Shown here: positions 1-8,110 of the stretch, piece after piece
Position numbering within the stretch: the first letter of the stretch is position 1
Layout: every line of letters starts with the position of its first letter
Source of the DNA: Trichomonas vaginalis G3
Lineage: Eukaryota > Parabasalia > Trichomonadida > Trichomonadidae
Length of the DNA: 64,000 nucleotides
Assembly: GCF_026262505.1 (NCBI RefSeq)
Contig: NC_067207.1
Span: 22,784,082 to 22,848,081 of the forward strand
Reading direction: 5' to 3'
Notes under the pieces: generated by a model
The model's input: only the letters and a program-made list of their open reading frames with translations
Databases searched by the model: none
What the model was told of the DNA's origin: nothing
Program-made: the position numbers and the translations under genes

Positions 1-1
1 C

Positions 2-214
2 GAAGAAGAAGTTAGAAAAATGCATGAAAAACAAATAGAACATGAACGTGAGATATGTTCTGGTTATAGAGACTCTCCATACGAACTAGACCAATGGGAA
101 CAAGAAGATTTAAAGAGAGAATTTAGAGAATATGAACTCGCTAAAATTTCATTAGAAGCTGCAGAAAAGAAGTTAAAAGTTTGGGGTCGTTTTGTACAAA
201 AATATTGTGAGTAA
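2..214 (+). CDS. C-terminal part of an unknown charged protein
   Basis: The reading frame is open from the first bases of the window, so the gene starts outside it. About 70 residues are visible, rich in Glu, Lys and Arg, and probably helical or coiled coil. No domain is recognised. The stop is followed by a palindrome/iteron block of the kind seen after other genes of this element. Confidence 0.55.
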   Translation, partial: EEEVRKMHEKQIEHEREICSGYRDSPYELDQWEQEDLKREFREYELAKISLEAAEKKLKVWGRFVQKYCE

Positions 215-504
215 ATGAACCATTTTTTTTCGACAAAAATATATTTTAGGGTAGAAGGTATATCTACCCCGTTTTCTACCCTCTTTTCTACCCTCGTAGA
301 AAACACACAAAACTCTTGAATTTTGTATAAAAAAAGCAACCCGCGGAATTCCGCGGGTTGGTATATTCTTCACAAAATGCTTGTTTTGAGGTCGAGCCAT
401 TTTTGGCTCCACCGTATTTTTAAACCAAACTCGTTCATTTTGTGCTGAAATAAAATAAAGTTAGTTTTTTAAAAAAAATATTTTTTTATTTTTATTGTAA
501 GAAC
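215..504. repeat. Spacer: iteron/palindrome block, KilA-N relic and promoter
   Basis: Positions 247-296 hold a GGGTAGA/TCTACCC palindrome block. Positions 311-445 resemble, in antisense, the KilA-N relics in the large palindromic element (for example 23440-23600). They include a perfect 24-bp palindrome at 337-360 with core CCGCGGAATTCCGCGG and a second hairpin at about 394-409. The last 35 bases are the promoter of the next gene. Confidence 0.6.
461..504 (+). promoter_or_regulatory. A/T-tract promoter of the 304-aa gene
   Basis: The series AAATAAAGTTAG, AAAAAATATTTTTTTATT and GTAAGAAC directly precedes the ATG. Nearly the same arrangement precedes the genes at 1769, 2470, 6018(-) and 7289(-), so it is read as a conserved promoter of the element. 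Confidence 0.55.
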
Positions 505-1419
505 ATGTTAGCAACAACAGCACCAAACTCGTTAGTCATGAACCCAACTTCAATGTTAGTAGAGATGAAAAGCTTCATTCCTTCTTCATATACTTTCGAA
601 ACAGAAATCCAGAAGATAAAGCAAGAACTTCTCCAAGGAGATTTAGACTGTACCGCAAAAGATGAAACAAATGAACAGTATCTTTATGAAATGCAGGACA
701 TTATTGACCATCTACCTAAACTTCCTGAAATACAACAACAAAAGCTTACTATTCCAGAATTCGATGAAATAGAAGTCAAAGCAACTGACTCAGTAGAAAT
801 AAAGAAGTTCATACGAAAGGTAAACTATGAGTTTCTTGGATTTCATTGCAACCACAAAGTCATGGACAAAGATTGCGACATGGTATATAAGAACATCTCT
901 GACATATACAAATCTGAAGAGTTTAAGACCTACGACAACTTTGTTTCGTTAGTTGCAAAATGTGTATGGCAGATAAGAGATAAAGATAGAAGAGGTAAGG
1001 TATGGAATGAACAGATAAAACCCGCAACTTTTGAGTTAAAGAGAGCAATTGACGCCTTAGTCATACTAGCAGGTAAGATTTCAATGTACAATGCTAAAAT
1101 GAACCCACAATGTTCAAAATGTAAAGCAGCAATGAGGAAATATAACTACTCCGTCAAAGAGATAGAACGTATGCGAAACGACTATGCTGACTTAAAGAAA
1201 GAAGTAGAGAAACCAGCAGAAGATAAAATGGACATGTTGACATTTCTGAACAAAAACTATCCAACAGCTGACGATTTCCTTCTATCTGATGTCAAGAAGA
1301 AATATAAAGAAACATTCGGCATAGTTAAAACATTCGATGTACTGACAGAAGAAATAGAAGCTACGAAATTGTTTAGAATTTCACGAATTCACAATGTTTA
1401 CCATGTAAAACGCTTATAA
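505..1419 (+). CDS. Unknown 304-aa element protein
   Basis: I do not recognise this protein. The start is the ATG right after the A/T-tract promoter. The sequence is acidic at the N terminus and helical in the middle. A CSKCK motif (near residues 198-202) followed by a predicted coiled coil suggests a metal-binding or redox site, though only one Cys pair is seen. The last 60 residues look like a small helical domain, possibly a winged helix as at the C termini of viral helicases. It sits upstream of the KilA-N genes on the same strand and has its own promoter, so it is probably transcribed singly. Confidence 0.7.
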   Translation: MLATTAPNSLVMNPTSMLVEMKSFIPSSYTFETEIQKIKQELLQGDLDCTAKDETNEQYLYEMQDIIDHLPKLPEIQQQKLTIPEFDEIEVKATDSVEIKKFIRKVNYEFLGFHCNHKVMDKDCDMVYKNISDIYKSEEFKTYDNFVSLVAKCVWQIRDKDRRGKVWNEQIKPATFELKRAIDALVILAGKISMYNAKMNPQCSKCKAAMRKYNYSVKEIERMRNDYADLKKEVEKPAEDKMDMLTFLNKNYPTADDFLLSDVKKKYKETFGIVKTFDVLTEEIEATKLFRISRIHNVYHVKRL

Positions 1420-1768
1420 AATAACTGGGGTAGAAAAGAGGTTAGAAAACAGGTTAGATCTAACCTTCTACCCTAAAATATATTTTTATTGAATTCTGAG
1501 TAAAATTCTGAGTAAAATGACATATGGAACACATACTTTTTCAGTAAGGACATATGGGGTAGAAATGAGGGTAGAAAACGGGGTAGATATACCCTTCTAC
1601 CCTAAACATTATTTTTGCTGAATTCCGTACGAAAATCGTAAAAAATTGCGAGTAGGTAAGAAATCCTGGTCGCCATAACTCTATGAAAATCATGAATTTC
1701 CTTAAGATAGAAAAAATAAAGTTAGTTTTTTTAAAATATTTTTTTTATTTTGTATGTAAGAACAGGAA
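1420..1768. repeat. Spacer with two palindrome/iteron blocks and a promoter
   Basis: Two blocks are present. The one at 1428-1476 has the core GGTTAGATCTAACC flanked by GGGTAGA and TCTACCC. The one at 1556-1604 has the core GGGTAGATATACCC. Each contains direct GGTTAGAAA or GGGTAGAAA copies and is followed by an AT-rich tail. Between them is a short duplication of TTCTGAGTAAAA. The promoter of the next gene fills 1722-1768. Confidence 0.65.
1722..1768 (+). promoter_or_regulatory. A/T-tract promoter of the KilA-N/T5orf172 gene
   Basis: AAAATATTTTTTTTATTTTG followed by TATGTAAGAACAGGAA lies directly before the ATG. It matches the promoter of the 304-aa gene almost base for base over the A/T tract and the GTAAGAAC element. 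Confidence 0.6.
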
Positions 1769-2380
1769 ATGACAAACACTGAGTTTGAAACAGTTAAAAG
1801 GATAGACAATGAGACCAAGGTGGTTAGAATAGGTGATTTAAACGTAAGATACTCAAAGAAATACAAAAAATATTCTTTGTCAGACATTCTAACACTATCT
1901 GAAAAGAAAGCACACGACTGGGTTAAAAATGCTTCAACTCAGAAAATTTTGACAAGAAATCCTGAGCTTATGATATCGGTAAGATTCTATGGAACAAGAG
2001 CATATCTTATAGACAAAAGTCTTATACCAGTAGTTTTGTTCTGGATTGACCCAGTTGTTGGATATAATTTCATAACATATGGTTCATTCGATACGGAACG
2101 TTGCAGTGAAGGCTTACTTTACATCGTTCAGAAACCGAAGGACTTCAATACAAAGAGATATAAGATAGGAAGAACATATAATATAACTCAAAGATATGAC
2201 AGTACAGTCAATAGAGTCAAGGTTGTGTTTGTTAATGATATGAGAGCTGCTGAAACAGAACTACTTGAAAAGTTTGAGAAAATGTATGGTGCTCCCATGA
2301 AAGGTAAAGAAACGTTTGAAGTAGATGAGATAGATAAAGCTATAAAATTATTTGACGAAGTTGCTGAAAAATACATGTAA
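1769..2380 (+). CDS. KilA-N / T5orf172 (GIY-YIG-like) protein
   Basis: This is a 203-aa protein of a type common in large DNA viruses and Mavericks. Residues about 20-90 form the first part of a KilA-N DNA-binding domain (LNVRYSKKYKKYSLSDIL, then HDWVKN). Residues about 115-200 match the T5orf172/MUG113 branch of GIY-YIG nucleases: GLLYIVQ, then YKIGRT, a conserved Arg, then AAETELLEKF and a C-terminal E/D-rich helix. A role in DNA binding or cleavage is inferred from the families. Its last 25 codons and 3' flank are nearly identical to those of the next gene. Confidence 0.8.
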   Translation: MTNTEFETVKRIDNETKVVRIGDLNVRYSKKYKKYSLSDILTLSEKKAHDWVKNASTQKILTRNPELMISVRFYGTRAYLIDKSLIPVVLFWIDPVVGYNFITYGSFDTERCSEGLLYIVQKPKDFNTKRYKIGRTYNITQRYDSTVNRVKVVFVNDMRAAETELLEKFEKMYGAPMKGKETFEVDEIDKAIKLFDEVAEKYM

Positions 2381-2424
2381 AGCGTTTATTTTTGGTCTTT
2401 TGTGAAAGTAAGAAAATAACGCTA

Positions 2425-2469
2425 ATTTTTTATAAAATATTTTTTTTTATTTTGTATGTAAAGACAGAA
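2425..2469 (+). promoter_or_regulatory. A/T-tract promoter of the 129-aa KilA-N gene
   Basis: AAAATATTTTTTTTTATTTT followed by GTATGTAAAGACAGAA precedes the ATG at 2470. A weaker version (AAAATTTTTTATCC, then TGTATGTAAAGACAG) precedes the paralogue at 2948. The position argues against the longer upstream reading frame that begins at 2392. Confidence 0.55.
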
Positions 2470-2859
2470 ATGACAACAACAGAGAACACAACAACTGCTA
2501 TCGTTCATGAAGCTATAAATGAAGAATATGAGTACATACAATATAACAAACAACTCCGTCTCATTCGTTCGGTCAAGGATGACATGTACCAAATGCAAAG
2601 TATTTTGACAGCATGTGCTACACCAGATACTAAGAAACCACAAGACTGGTTTGAATTAAATAGCACTCATGAACTTTTGAGTGAGTTCGAACATGTAGAA
2701 CTTAAAAAGATGTACCAAGACAGACAAAACTTACCATCGTATCTAAAAGGTATATATGTTCATAAGTTCCTAGTTAGTTCAATAGCAATGTGGGCTTCTC
2801 CTCGTTATGCATGGTATATTTACAGACTTCTTGACGAAGTTACTGAAAAATACATGTAA
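2470..2859 (+). CDS. Short KilA-N protein, mosaic of its neighbours
   Basis: This 129-aa protein has a KilA-N domain (core YVHKFLVSSIAMWASPRYAW near residues 95-114). I use the ATG at 2470, which directly follows the promoter. The first 47 codons are almost identical to the next gene, the middle is diverged, and the last codons (DEVTEKYM) plus about 70 bp of 3' flank are nearly identical to the preceding gene. It therefore looks like a recombinant between its two neighbours that lost a C-terminal domain. A DNA-binding regulatory role is inferred from the family only. Confidence 0.75.
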   Translation: MTTTENTTTAIVHEAINEEYEYIQYNKQLRLIRSVKDDMYQMQSILTACATPDTKKPQDWFELNSTHELLSEFEHVELKKMYQDRQNLPSYLKGIYVHKFLVSSIAMWASPRYAWYIYRLLDEVTEKYM

Positions 2860-2947
2860 AGCGTTTATTTTTGGTCTTTTGTGAAAGTAAGAAAATAACG
2901 CTAGTTTTTTTCTAACAAAATTTTTTATCCTGTATGTAAAGACAGAT

Positions 2948-3775
2948 ATGACAACAACAGAGAACACAACAACTGCTATCGTTCATGAAGCCATAAGTGA
3001 AGAATATGAGTACATACAATATAACAAACAGTTACGTCTCATTCGTTCGGTCAAAGACGATATGTACCAAATGCAAAGTATTTTGACAGCTCTTCGTTCT
3101 ACAAAGCAAGCATATCATTGGTTTGAAAACCAGCAGGCAAAAGAACTTTTAGAAGAATTTCCTCATATGTTTGCGTTCCTCGGAAAACCGAGGAACGAGA
3201 TTCCGTACGAAAATCGTAAAAATTTGCCAAATAGTTTGAAAGGATATTATGTTCATAGACTTCTTGTAAATGCTGTTGCAATGTGGGCTTCGCCTCGTTA
3301 CGCTTGTTATATTTTCATGATGTTAGATGAAATTCATAGACAAGAACGTGAAGAGATGGAAAAGAAACTTCAAGCAAAAGATGAAGTCATTGAAGCAAAA
3401 GACAAAAACATACAGAAAAGAATACCACGTTCGGTACCAAAAGGAAAGGAAAAGAACTATAAGTATATGATTTATACTGAAGAGATGGAAAATGAAGAAG
3501 ACAGAGATATGGTTATGTTGCATTTAGTCAGAAGAAACAACAAAAGCTTTTACGACCTTGCTAAGATTTACAAATCTGACAGAAATTGGTTCTATCGCGA
3601 AAACTTACCGATTTCAATGACACCGAATGAAGATGTTAAACAGATAGTTCAAGATACGTTACCTCAAACACACTATGATATGAAAGGTTGTACAATACTT
3701 ACATTCAAAGAAGATTTGCCATTGTTAAAGGAAAAAATAACAGAGTATTTTGACAACTTCAAACAAGCAGGGTAG
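2948..3775 (+). CDS. KilA-N protein with DUF3627-like C terminus
   Basis: The 275-aa protein has an N-terminal KilA-N domain (about residues 10-120, with YENRKNLP and MWASPRYA). A charged coiled coil follows (about 130-155), then a region from KDKNIQKRIPRSVPKGKEK onward that resembles DUF3627, the usual C-terminal partner of KilA-N in large DNA viruses. DNA binding is known for KilA-N; the C-terminal function is unknown. The coding DNA contains a perfect 10-bp-stem hairpin at 3174-3197 (core CCTCGGAAAACCGAGG). Relics of this gene, including the hairpin, recur in both arms of the palindromic element. Confidence 0.8.
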   Translation: MTTTENTTTAIVHEAISEEYEYIQYNKQLRLIRSVKDDMYQMQSILTALRSTKQAYHWFENQQAKELLEEFPHMFAFLGKPRNEIPYENRKNLPNSLKGYYVHRLLVNAVAMWASPRYACYIFMMLDEIHRQEREEMEKKLQAKDEVIEAKDKNIQKRIPRSVPKGKEKNYKYMIYTEEMENEEDRDMVMLHLVRRNNKSFYDLAKIYKSDRNWFYRENLPISMTPNEDVKQIVQDTLPQTHYDMKGCTILTFKEDLPLLKEKITEYFDNFKQAG

Positions 3776-3785
3776 ATGAACTCTT

Positions 3786-4227
3786 TATTTTTCAAGCTTG
3801 ACTTCAGATGGCTCAGGTAGCTCTAGATGGTAAATTGCCTCGTCAAATCCTTCTGGCATTCCGAGTCCTTCCATCAGACAGGAAGAACTCTTCCTTCCAA
3901 CAGGAAAAAAATTTCCCGACAACTGGAAGAACTCTTCCTTCCAACTGGAAAAATTTTTCTTGTTGTTCGTCCGTAAACCATTCAAATTTTCGAAAATTGA
4001 GAACTTTTTTCCCGACAACTGGAAAAATTTTTCCCGACAACTGGAAAAAAATTTCCCGACAACTGGAAAAATTTTTCCCGACAACTGGAAAAGTTCTTCC
4101 TTCCGACAGGACACAAACGAATGTCCGACGTTCCTCTTCCTGAATGTCTTCCAAAGCCAGAAGAACCGACAGCCCCAGCACCACAACAGACTAAGACTCA
4201 AACACTTACATTTTTCAAGCTTGACTT
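3786..4227. repeat. 22-bp palindromic tandem array with 18-bp flanking direct repeats
   Basis: About six complete or partial copies of a 22-bp unit (palindrome GGAAAAATTTTTCC plus CGACAACT) lie at 3895-4100. The region is bounded by direct copies of TTTTTCAAGCTTGACTT (near 3787 and 4211), the second overlapping the end of the ATPase gene. All frames stay open because of the repeat. A plausible relic of a minus-strand gene end (ELPEPSEVKLEK) lies at 3785-3890. I do not call a gene here. Confidence 0.55.
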
Positions 4228-5090
4228 TTTACAATTTGAACTTTGTTCGCGTAGATGTGAATTCTGAAAGAAGTATGAGGGTCTTGTATGACTTTGTACT
4301 TCTCCCATAGTTCATGTCTGTCAAACTTACCTGCCATGGACTCTTTCATAAGCTCCATGAAATCGTCTTCGGACAATCCGGGGAAAAGTATGATATCAGT
4401 AAGTATTCTCTTTACATCCTTACTTAAACTCTTTGCTGTCTGTACACATATTACGACTGAGATGTTAAAGTGCCTAAGTTTCTTAAGAATTCGACACATA
4501 TCTTGTTCTCTGTTCTTTAACAAAGGATGAGAAGCAAAGTCATCTAAGATAAGAAGACATCTATGAGGGTATGTCTTCCAATCGTAAGATTGCAATTTCT
4601 TCGAAATGTATTCTATCTCTTTCTGTTTGTTTCTGAAGTGTTTCTTCTCTAATATTCTCTGCATTTCCTCATTTGGGTCTTTAAACTTCGAATTGACATA
4701 CTCATTTATAGCATTGTACTTCAAAACTCTTCTTTGGTACTTCTTTATCCAATCTAACAACTCAGAGTCTTTTATACATACTAACTTAGACTTCTTTATA
4801 ATATCTTTGAACGAATTGACGGTTTGGTCAAATTGACCAGAAGTCGAACAAATAACAACTAACTCATAGAATGGGTTCTTCTCATCTAGTTCTTGTTGTT
4901 GTGCAGCCATTTTAAGATAAGTGAAAGTCTTACCCGACCCAGGTGGTGCGATTAGACCTGTTATACCATTCTGAGCAAATAAGAACTTGTCATGTATAGG
5001 CTTTATCTGAGCATTTTCTAACTTCCTCTTGTTCTTATTTAAAACATTCTCAAATTTTTTGTCAATGTCAGCAAACTTTTTTTCTAACAT
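4215..5090 (-). CDS. A32/FtsK-HerA-type genome-packaging ATPase
   Basis: This 291-aa protein is probably the motor that loads DNA into capsids. Walker A (LIAPPGSGKTFT) is near residues 45-55, Walker B (CLLILDDFA) is near 180, and the sensor-like stretch VVICVQTA follows about 35 residues later, the order found in A32-like ATPases of Polintons, virophages and poxviruses. I start at the ATG at 5090 rather than 5192, because the longer form would overlap the divergent neighbour and its promoter. The 3' end overlaps a direct repeat of the adjacent 22-bp array, so the last residues may have been altered. Confidence 0.85.
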   Translation of the reverse strand: MLEKKFADIDKKFENVLNKNKRKLENAQIKPIHDKFLFAQNGITGLIAPPGSGKTFTYLKMAAQQQELDEKNPFYELVVICSTSGQFDQTVNSFKDIIKKSKLVCIKDSELLDWIKKYQRRVLKYNAINEYVNSKFKDPNEEMQRILEKKHFRNKQKEIEYISKKLQSYDWKTYPHRCLLILDDFASHPLLKNREQDMCRILKKLRHFNISVVICVQTAKSLSKDVKRILTDIILFPGLSEDDFMELMKESMAGKFDRHELWEKYKVIQDPHTSFRIHIYANKVQIVKSQA

Positions 5091-5120
5091 ATTTTTAGAA
5101 AAATTAAAATTTTTATCTTT
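5091..5120. promoter_or_regulatory. Bidirectional A/T-rich promoter
   Basis: Only 30 bp separate the divergent start codons of the ATPase (5090, minus) and the 153-aa gene (5121, plus). The interval is almost entirely A and T, with AAAATTTT tracts, and must carry both promoters if both starts are right. Confidence 0.45.
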
Positions 5121-5582
5121 TTGAAAATGTCTAGCGATTTCGCTATCTATATTCGAGACAAACTTTTTGACAGCAAAACATCTGTCGACCATAAAATCTT
5201 ACATAGTGTAAACAAGAAAGGTGAATTTGTTCTAAAGTTCTGTTTCTGGGAATATGACAAGAACCATAAAACATTAAGCAGAGAAGTCTTAAAATTTGTC
5301 AATGACAGACTTGTTGACAGAGATGACGCCGATTGGAAAGCTGAAGTCCAACAAAAGTTCTTAGAATGCAAAGAAGACACATGCGCTGTTCTTGAAGATG
5401 AAATAGAAAACAGAATAGAAGAGCTATTAAAGGACAAAGACCTTTTACAAAAATATGGTTCTGAGAAGTTTGACATAACTCCACCAGAGAAGAAGAAGAA
5501 GAGAGAGAAGAAAGAAAAGAAAGTAGAAGAAGAGAAGAAAGAACCAGAGCCAATTCCAGAGAAGGTGAGATATGACATGTAA
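5121..5582 (+). CDS. Unknown 153-aa protein with charged tail
   Basis: The protein is not recognised. Its first 110 residues form a compact, mixed-charge segment, and the last 35 are a Lys/Glu-rich tail (KKKREKKEKKVEEEKKEPEP) ending in a proline stretch. It is divergent from the packaging ATPase and convergent with the 139-aa gene 16 bp downstream. The tail could bind nucleic acid or capsid, but that is a guess. Confidence 0.65.
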   Translation: MKMSSDFAIYIRDKLFDSKTSVDHKILHSVNKKGEFVLKFCFWEYDKNHKTLSREVLKFVNDRLVDRDDADWKAEVQQKFLECKEDTCAVLEDEIENRIEELLKDKDLLQKYGSEKFDITPPEKKKKREKKEKKVEEEKKEPEPIPEKVRYDM

Positions 5583-5598
5583 AAATAAAATTTTATTT

Positions 5599-6018
5599 TT
5601 AGAACATTTCTGGGTCAATGTCAATGTTCTCTTCCTCTTTAGGGGCAAACACTGGCTTAGACTCTAAAATCTTTTTACCTAATTTACCTTGAACTTCAAC
5701 TATCTTAGACTCATAATATTCATAGTCGTCTGCTTTCTTTGGTTCATAAGGTATAACAAGTTTGTATGCTTTGCCTTCTTCAAGTTTTGAGAACTTTCTG
5801 TCAAAATTTTCTTTGACTGTTAACAAACCTTCTATGTCTAAGTCTTCAAATTTCGCACCATTTTTAGTCACAATAGCAAACTTAACTGGTTCGATGTTCC
5901 AAACTTTGTCAAATGAAGACTTTTCAAAATGGTAGAAGTAAACATTCAAATATGCGAATGGAGCTAACTTATCTTTGACTTCTGTCATGTACTTATTTAC
6001 TGAGATGAATTTTGTCAT
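5599..6018 (-). CDS. Unknown 139-aa protein
   Basis: No family is recognised. The protein is soluble, beta-rich in the middle (PVKFAIVTKNGAKF, then YKLVIPYEP), and ends in an acidic tail (EEENIDIDPEMF). Its size, acidic tail and place next to the helicase would fit a single-stranded-DNA-binding protein, since acidic tails are known in that role. No OB-fold signature can be proven by eye. It lies 35 bp upstream of the helicase stop, on the same strand, with its own A/T-tract promoter. Confidence 0.6.
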   Translation of the reverse strand: MTKFISVNKYMTEVKDKLAPFAYLNVYFYHFEKSSFDKVWNIEPVKFAIVTKNGAKFEDLDIEGLLTVKENFDRKFSKLEEGKAYKLVIPYEPKKADDYEYYESKIVEVQGKLGKKILESKPVFAPKEEENIDIDPEMF

Positions 6019-6052
6019 CTTTTCTATCGGATAAAAAAATATTTTTTTAAAA
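6019..6052 (-). promoter_or_regulatory. A/T-tract promoter of the 139-aa gene
   Basis: Read on the minus strand, AAAAAAATATTTTTTTATCC lies about 12 bp before the ATG. This matches the tract found before the plus-strand genes, showing that the motif is used on both strands. Confidence 0.55.
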
Positions 6053-6053
6053 T

Positions 6054-7289
6054 TTACTCAGAAAAATTTTTCTTTGTATATACACCATTCTGAACATCTA
6101 AAAGATTTTTGACATTTGCCAAGAATGTTCGTTTAGACGCTGTCATATAACCATACTCTTGACAATACTGTTTATATTCATCGTACAATGACCTTTCATC
6201 TAAACACTCAAAGTTAGTCTCATCTATAAACAGTTCATATACACTCTTGTTTGCTTCTAACAATGTTTGTCTTTCTTCGGTATATGGAATTTGTCTTGGA
6301 TTGAACTTAGAAATATCTAATGTCATGAAATATGAGAACAAGTGGTTGTAAAAGTCAGATGTCAAAGTTTCTGCTAAGTCGTCAAAATATTCTGTATCTT
6401 GCATATGAGAATCTGACGTTCTGACAACTACATATCTTCTGTCAGAACTTTCTAACTTCATCGGAACGGCGTTGTTTGAAACCATGATGAAATTTGCAAC
6501 ATTTTCACAAACTCTTTGGTCTTTATATTTTCTTTCAACAACTCCAACTTTGTCTGTTATAAGACTCTTCAAAGCATCTGAGTTCAAAACTTTTGTTGTA
6601 TCTATACTTTGAAGTTCGTTACATACTATAAGTTTCATATTCTCTATTGAAGAGTTAAATTTACCGCAGATGTTTTCTAAGTTTGTCATATTCGGATTCG
6701 AATAGCCCTCTAACAGTTTGCACAAAATATCTGTAAAGAAAGTATTCTTACCAGTTCCTTGTTTTCCAATTATAATGAGAGCAGTTTCATTTTTAGCACT
6801 TGGATGTTGTAAGATGTTTGCAAACCAACATAAGATATACTCATAGACTCTTTCGTTTCCATTGCATATAATTTCTTTGACATGGTCTAACCAAGCTTCT
6901 ATAATATTTTCTTTCCATTCTACTTGTTCATATTTATATCCAGTGAAGATAGAATAGAAGTTTGGAGAAGGTGTATAGAACTTTATACCACGAACTGAAA
7001 AATCTTCTAACTTTGACAATAAGATATCCCAAGCATCTAACATCTTCATGCCAACTTGTACGACTTTTATTTTCTTAAGTTTCTGTCTACATTCTTGTTC
7101 TGAAACTATTGTCGCTCTTGGTTTGTTAAAGACAACATCCCATTCTTTCATGACATAACATTCTGGGGCAGAGTCGACATAAATGACTAAACGTTTCAAA
7201 TTCTCGACTGCTTTGTTATAGTCTCTAAATGGACACATATTTCTGAACGCTTGGAAGTCATAAAAATCTGAAACATCTATTCTGTACAT
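6054..7289 (-). CDS. SF3 (D5-like, DUF5906) replicative helicase
   Basis: This 411-aa protein has a superfamily 3 helicase core: Walker A (IIGKQGTGKNTFF, near residues 170-182), Walker B-like LIVCNEL about 50 residues later, motif C with sensor Asn (NFIMVSNN), and a DRRYVVV segment with likely arginine-finger residues. The C terminus forms a small helical domain (YDEYKQYCQEYG) usual in the DUF5906 family. It should unwind DNA during replication of the element. It is shorter than the 874-aa homologue in the palindromic element because it lacks the large N-terminal half, so any primase would be on another protein. Confidence 0.85.
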   Translation of the reverse strand: MYRIDVSDFYDFQAFRNMCPFRDYNKAVENLKRLVIYVDSAPECYVMKEWDVVFNKPRATIVSEQECRQKLKKIKVVQVGMKMLDAWDILLSKLEDFSVRGIKFYTPSPNFYSIFTGYKYEQVEWKENIIEAWLDHVKEIICNGNERVYEYILCWFANILQHPSAKNETALIIIGKQGTGKNTFFTDILCKLLEGYSNPNMTNLENICGKFNSSIENMKLIVCNELQSIDTTKVLNSDALKSLITDKVGVVERKYKDQRVCENVANFIMVSNNAVPMKLESSDRRYVVVRTSDSHMQDTEYFDDLAETLTSDFYNHLFSYFMTLDISKFNPRQIPYTEERQTLLEANKSVYELFIDETNFECLDERSLYDEYKQYCQEYGYMTASKRTFLANVKNLLDVQNGVYTKKNFSE

Positions 7290-7320
7290 TTTTATAAAAA
7301 TAAAAAAAATATTTTTTTTA
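7290..7320 (-). promoter_or_regulatory. A/T-tract promoter of the helicase gene
   Basis: On the minus strand, AAAAAAATATTTTTTTTATT followed by TTTATAAAA precedes the ATG at 7289. It overlaps the last codons of the penton-like gene upstream, so the two genes are packed without a real spacer. Confidence 0.55.
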
Positions 7321-8106
7321 TTCTTGAGCTATTTGTTGCATTTGTTGTTCTTGAGCTATTTGTTGTTGAAGTTGTTCTTGTAGTACAATACTTTCACCAG
7401 TTGCATCTTCCAATTCGAAACTTTCTGCCGTCATTGACAAATACATAGGACATAAAAGTTTTACAGGAACAAAGTTTGCGTCAACTAAGGTTAAGTTTAT
7501 GTTTGCTAAAGTGTTTGAGTTCACTAAAGCTGAAAACTCTGCATTCGAATGAACAATAGGCAAACCAGCAGAGAAAGTGTTGTTTATACGCATGAGTATC
7601 TTTTGGTCATAGTAGTTTCTGTCGACATTCGAATAGCACTTTGAACCTAAGTTTGAAACAATATATAAAATAGGTGTACTTAAAGTCAATGGAACAGACA
7701 AACCTTGTATGACACCTTTTCCTGTTATAGGAAACTGTTGGTAGTAAAAACCAGATATAAGTTTTGTATTATAGCTCATATCGTTTATAGTAAACTCAGT
7801 CGGACATCCAAACATAATGAAACCTGCTCTAGTTGCAGCACATGTTACATCCGTCCTTAAAGTATTAAATAAGTCAACAAAACCTGTTGGTGGTATATCT
7901 GAGTAAGTATCTTCAAAGAAGTATTTTTTACCATTCACAACAACAAAGTCTTCTGGTGTCAAAAGAGCAAAACAGGCTTTAGTCGTCATTGTGTTTAAGG
8001 TTAGTTTACAATATCGTCCTTGAGGACTTTGTAAGTTTGTTGTTATAGAATTATATGACTCAGGGTTTTTAGTCGTAATAGTATAAACCACTATGTCTTC
8101 TGCCAT
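7318..8106 (-). CDS. Probable penton (minor capsid) protein
   Basis: This 262-aa, beta-rich protein is called a vertex protein mainly from its shape and its place in a capsid-gene cluster. The C-terminal third has the pattern often seen in Polinton and virophage pentons: an N/T-rich strand (NTLANINLTLVDANFVPVKL) followed by LLCPMYLSMT. The last 25 residues are a Gln/Glu-rich tail (QQQIAQEQQ repeats), probably an add-on. No enzyme motif or membrane segment is present. It lies 4 bp downstream of the 192-aa gene on the same strand. Confidence 0.6.
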   Translation of the reverse strand: MAEDIVVYTITTKNPESYNSITTNLQSPQGRYCKLTLNTMTTKACFALLTPEDFVVVNGKKYFFEDTYSDIPPTGFVDLFNTLRTDVTCAATRAGFIMFGCPTEFTINDMSYNTKLISGFYYQQFPITGKGVIQGLSVPLTLSTPILYIVSNLGSKCYSNVDRNYYDQKILMRINNTFSAGLPIVHSNAEFSALVNSNTLANINLTLVDANFVPVKLLCPMYLSMTAESFELEDATGESIVLQEQLQQQIAQEQQMQQIAQE

Positions 8107-8110
8107 TTAC

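Noticed and set aside
3785..4201. Open frames on both strands across the 22-bp array
   Set aside because: They stay open because of a short palindromic repeat, give low-complexity residues, and lack the promoter seen before real genes. Only the last codons near 3785-3890 could be a relic.
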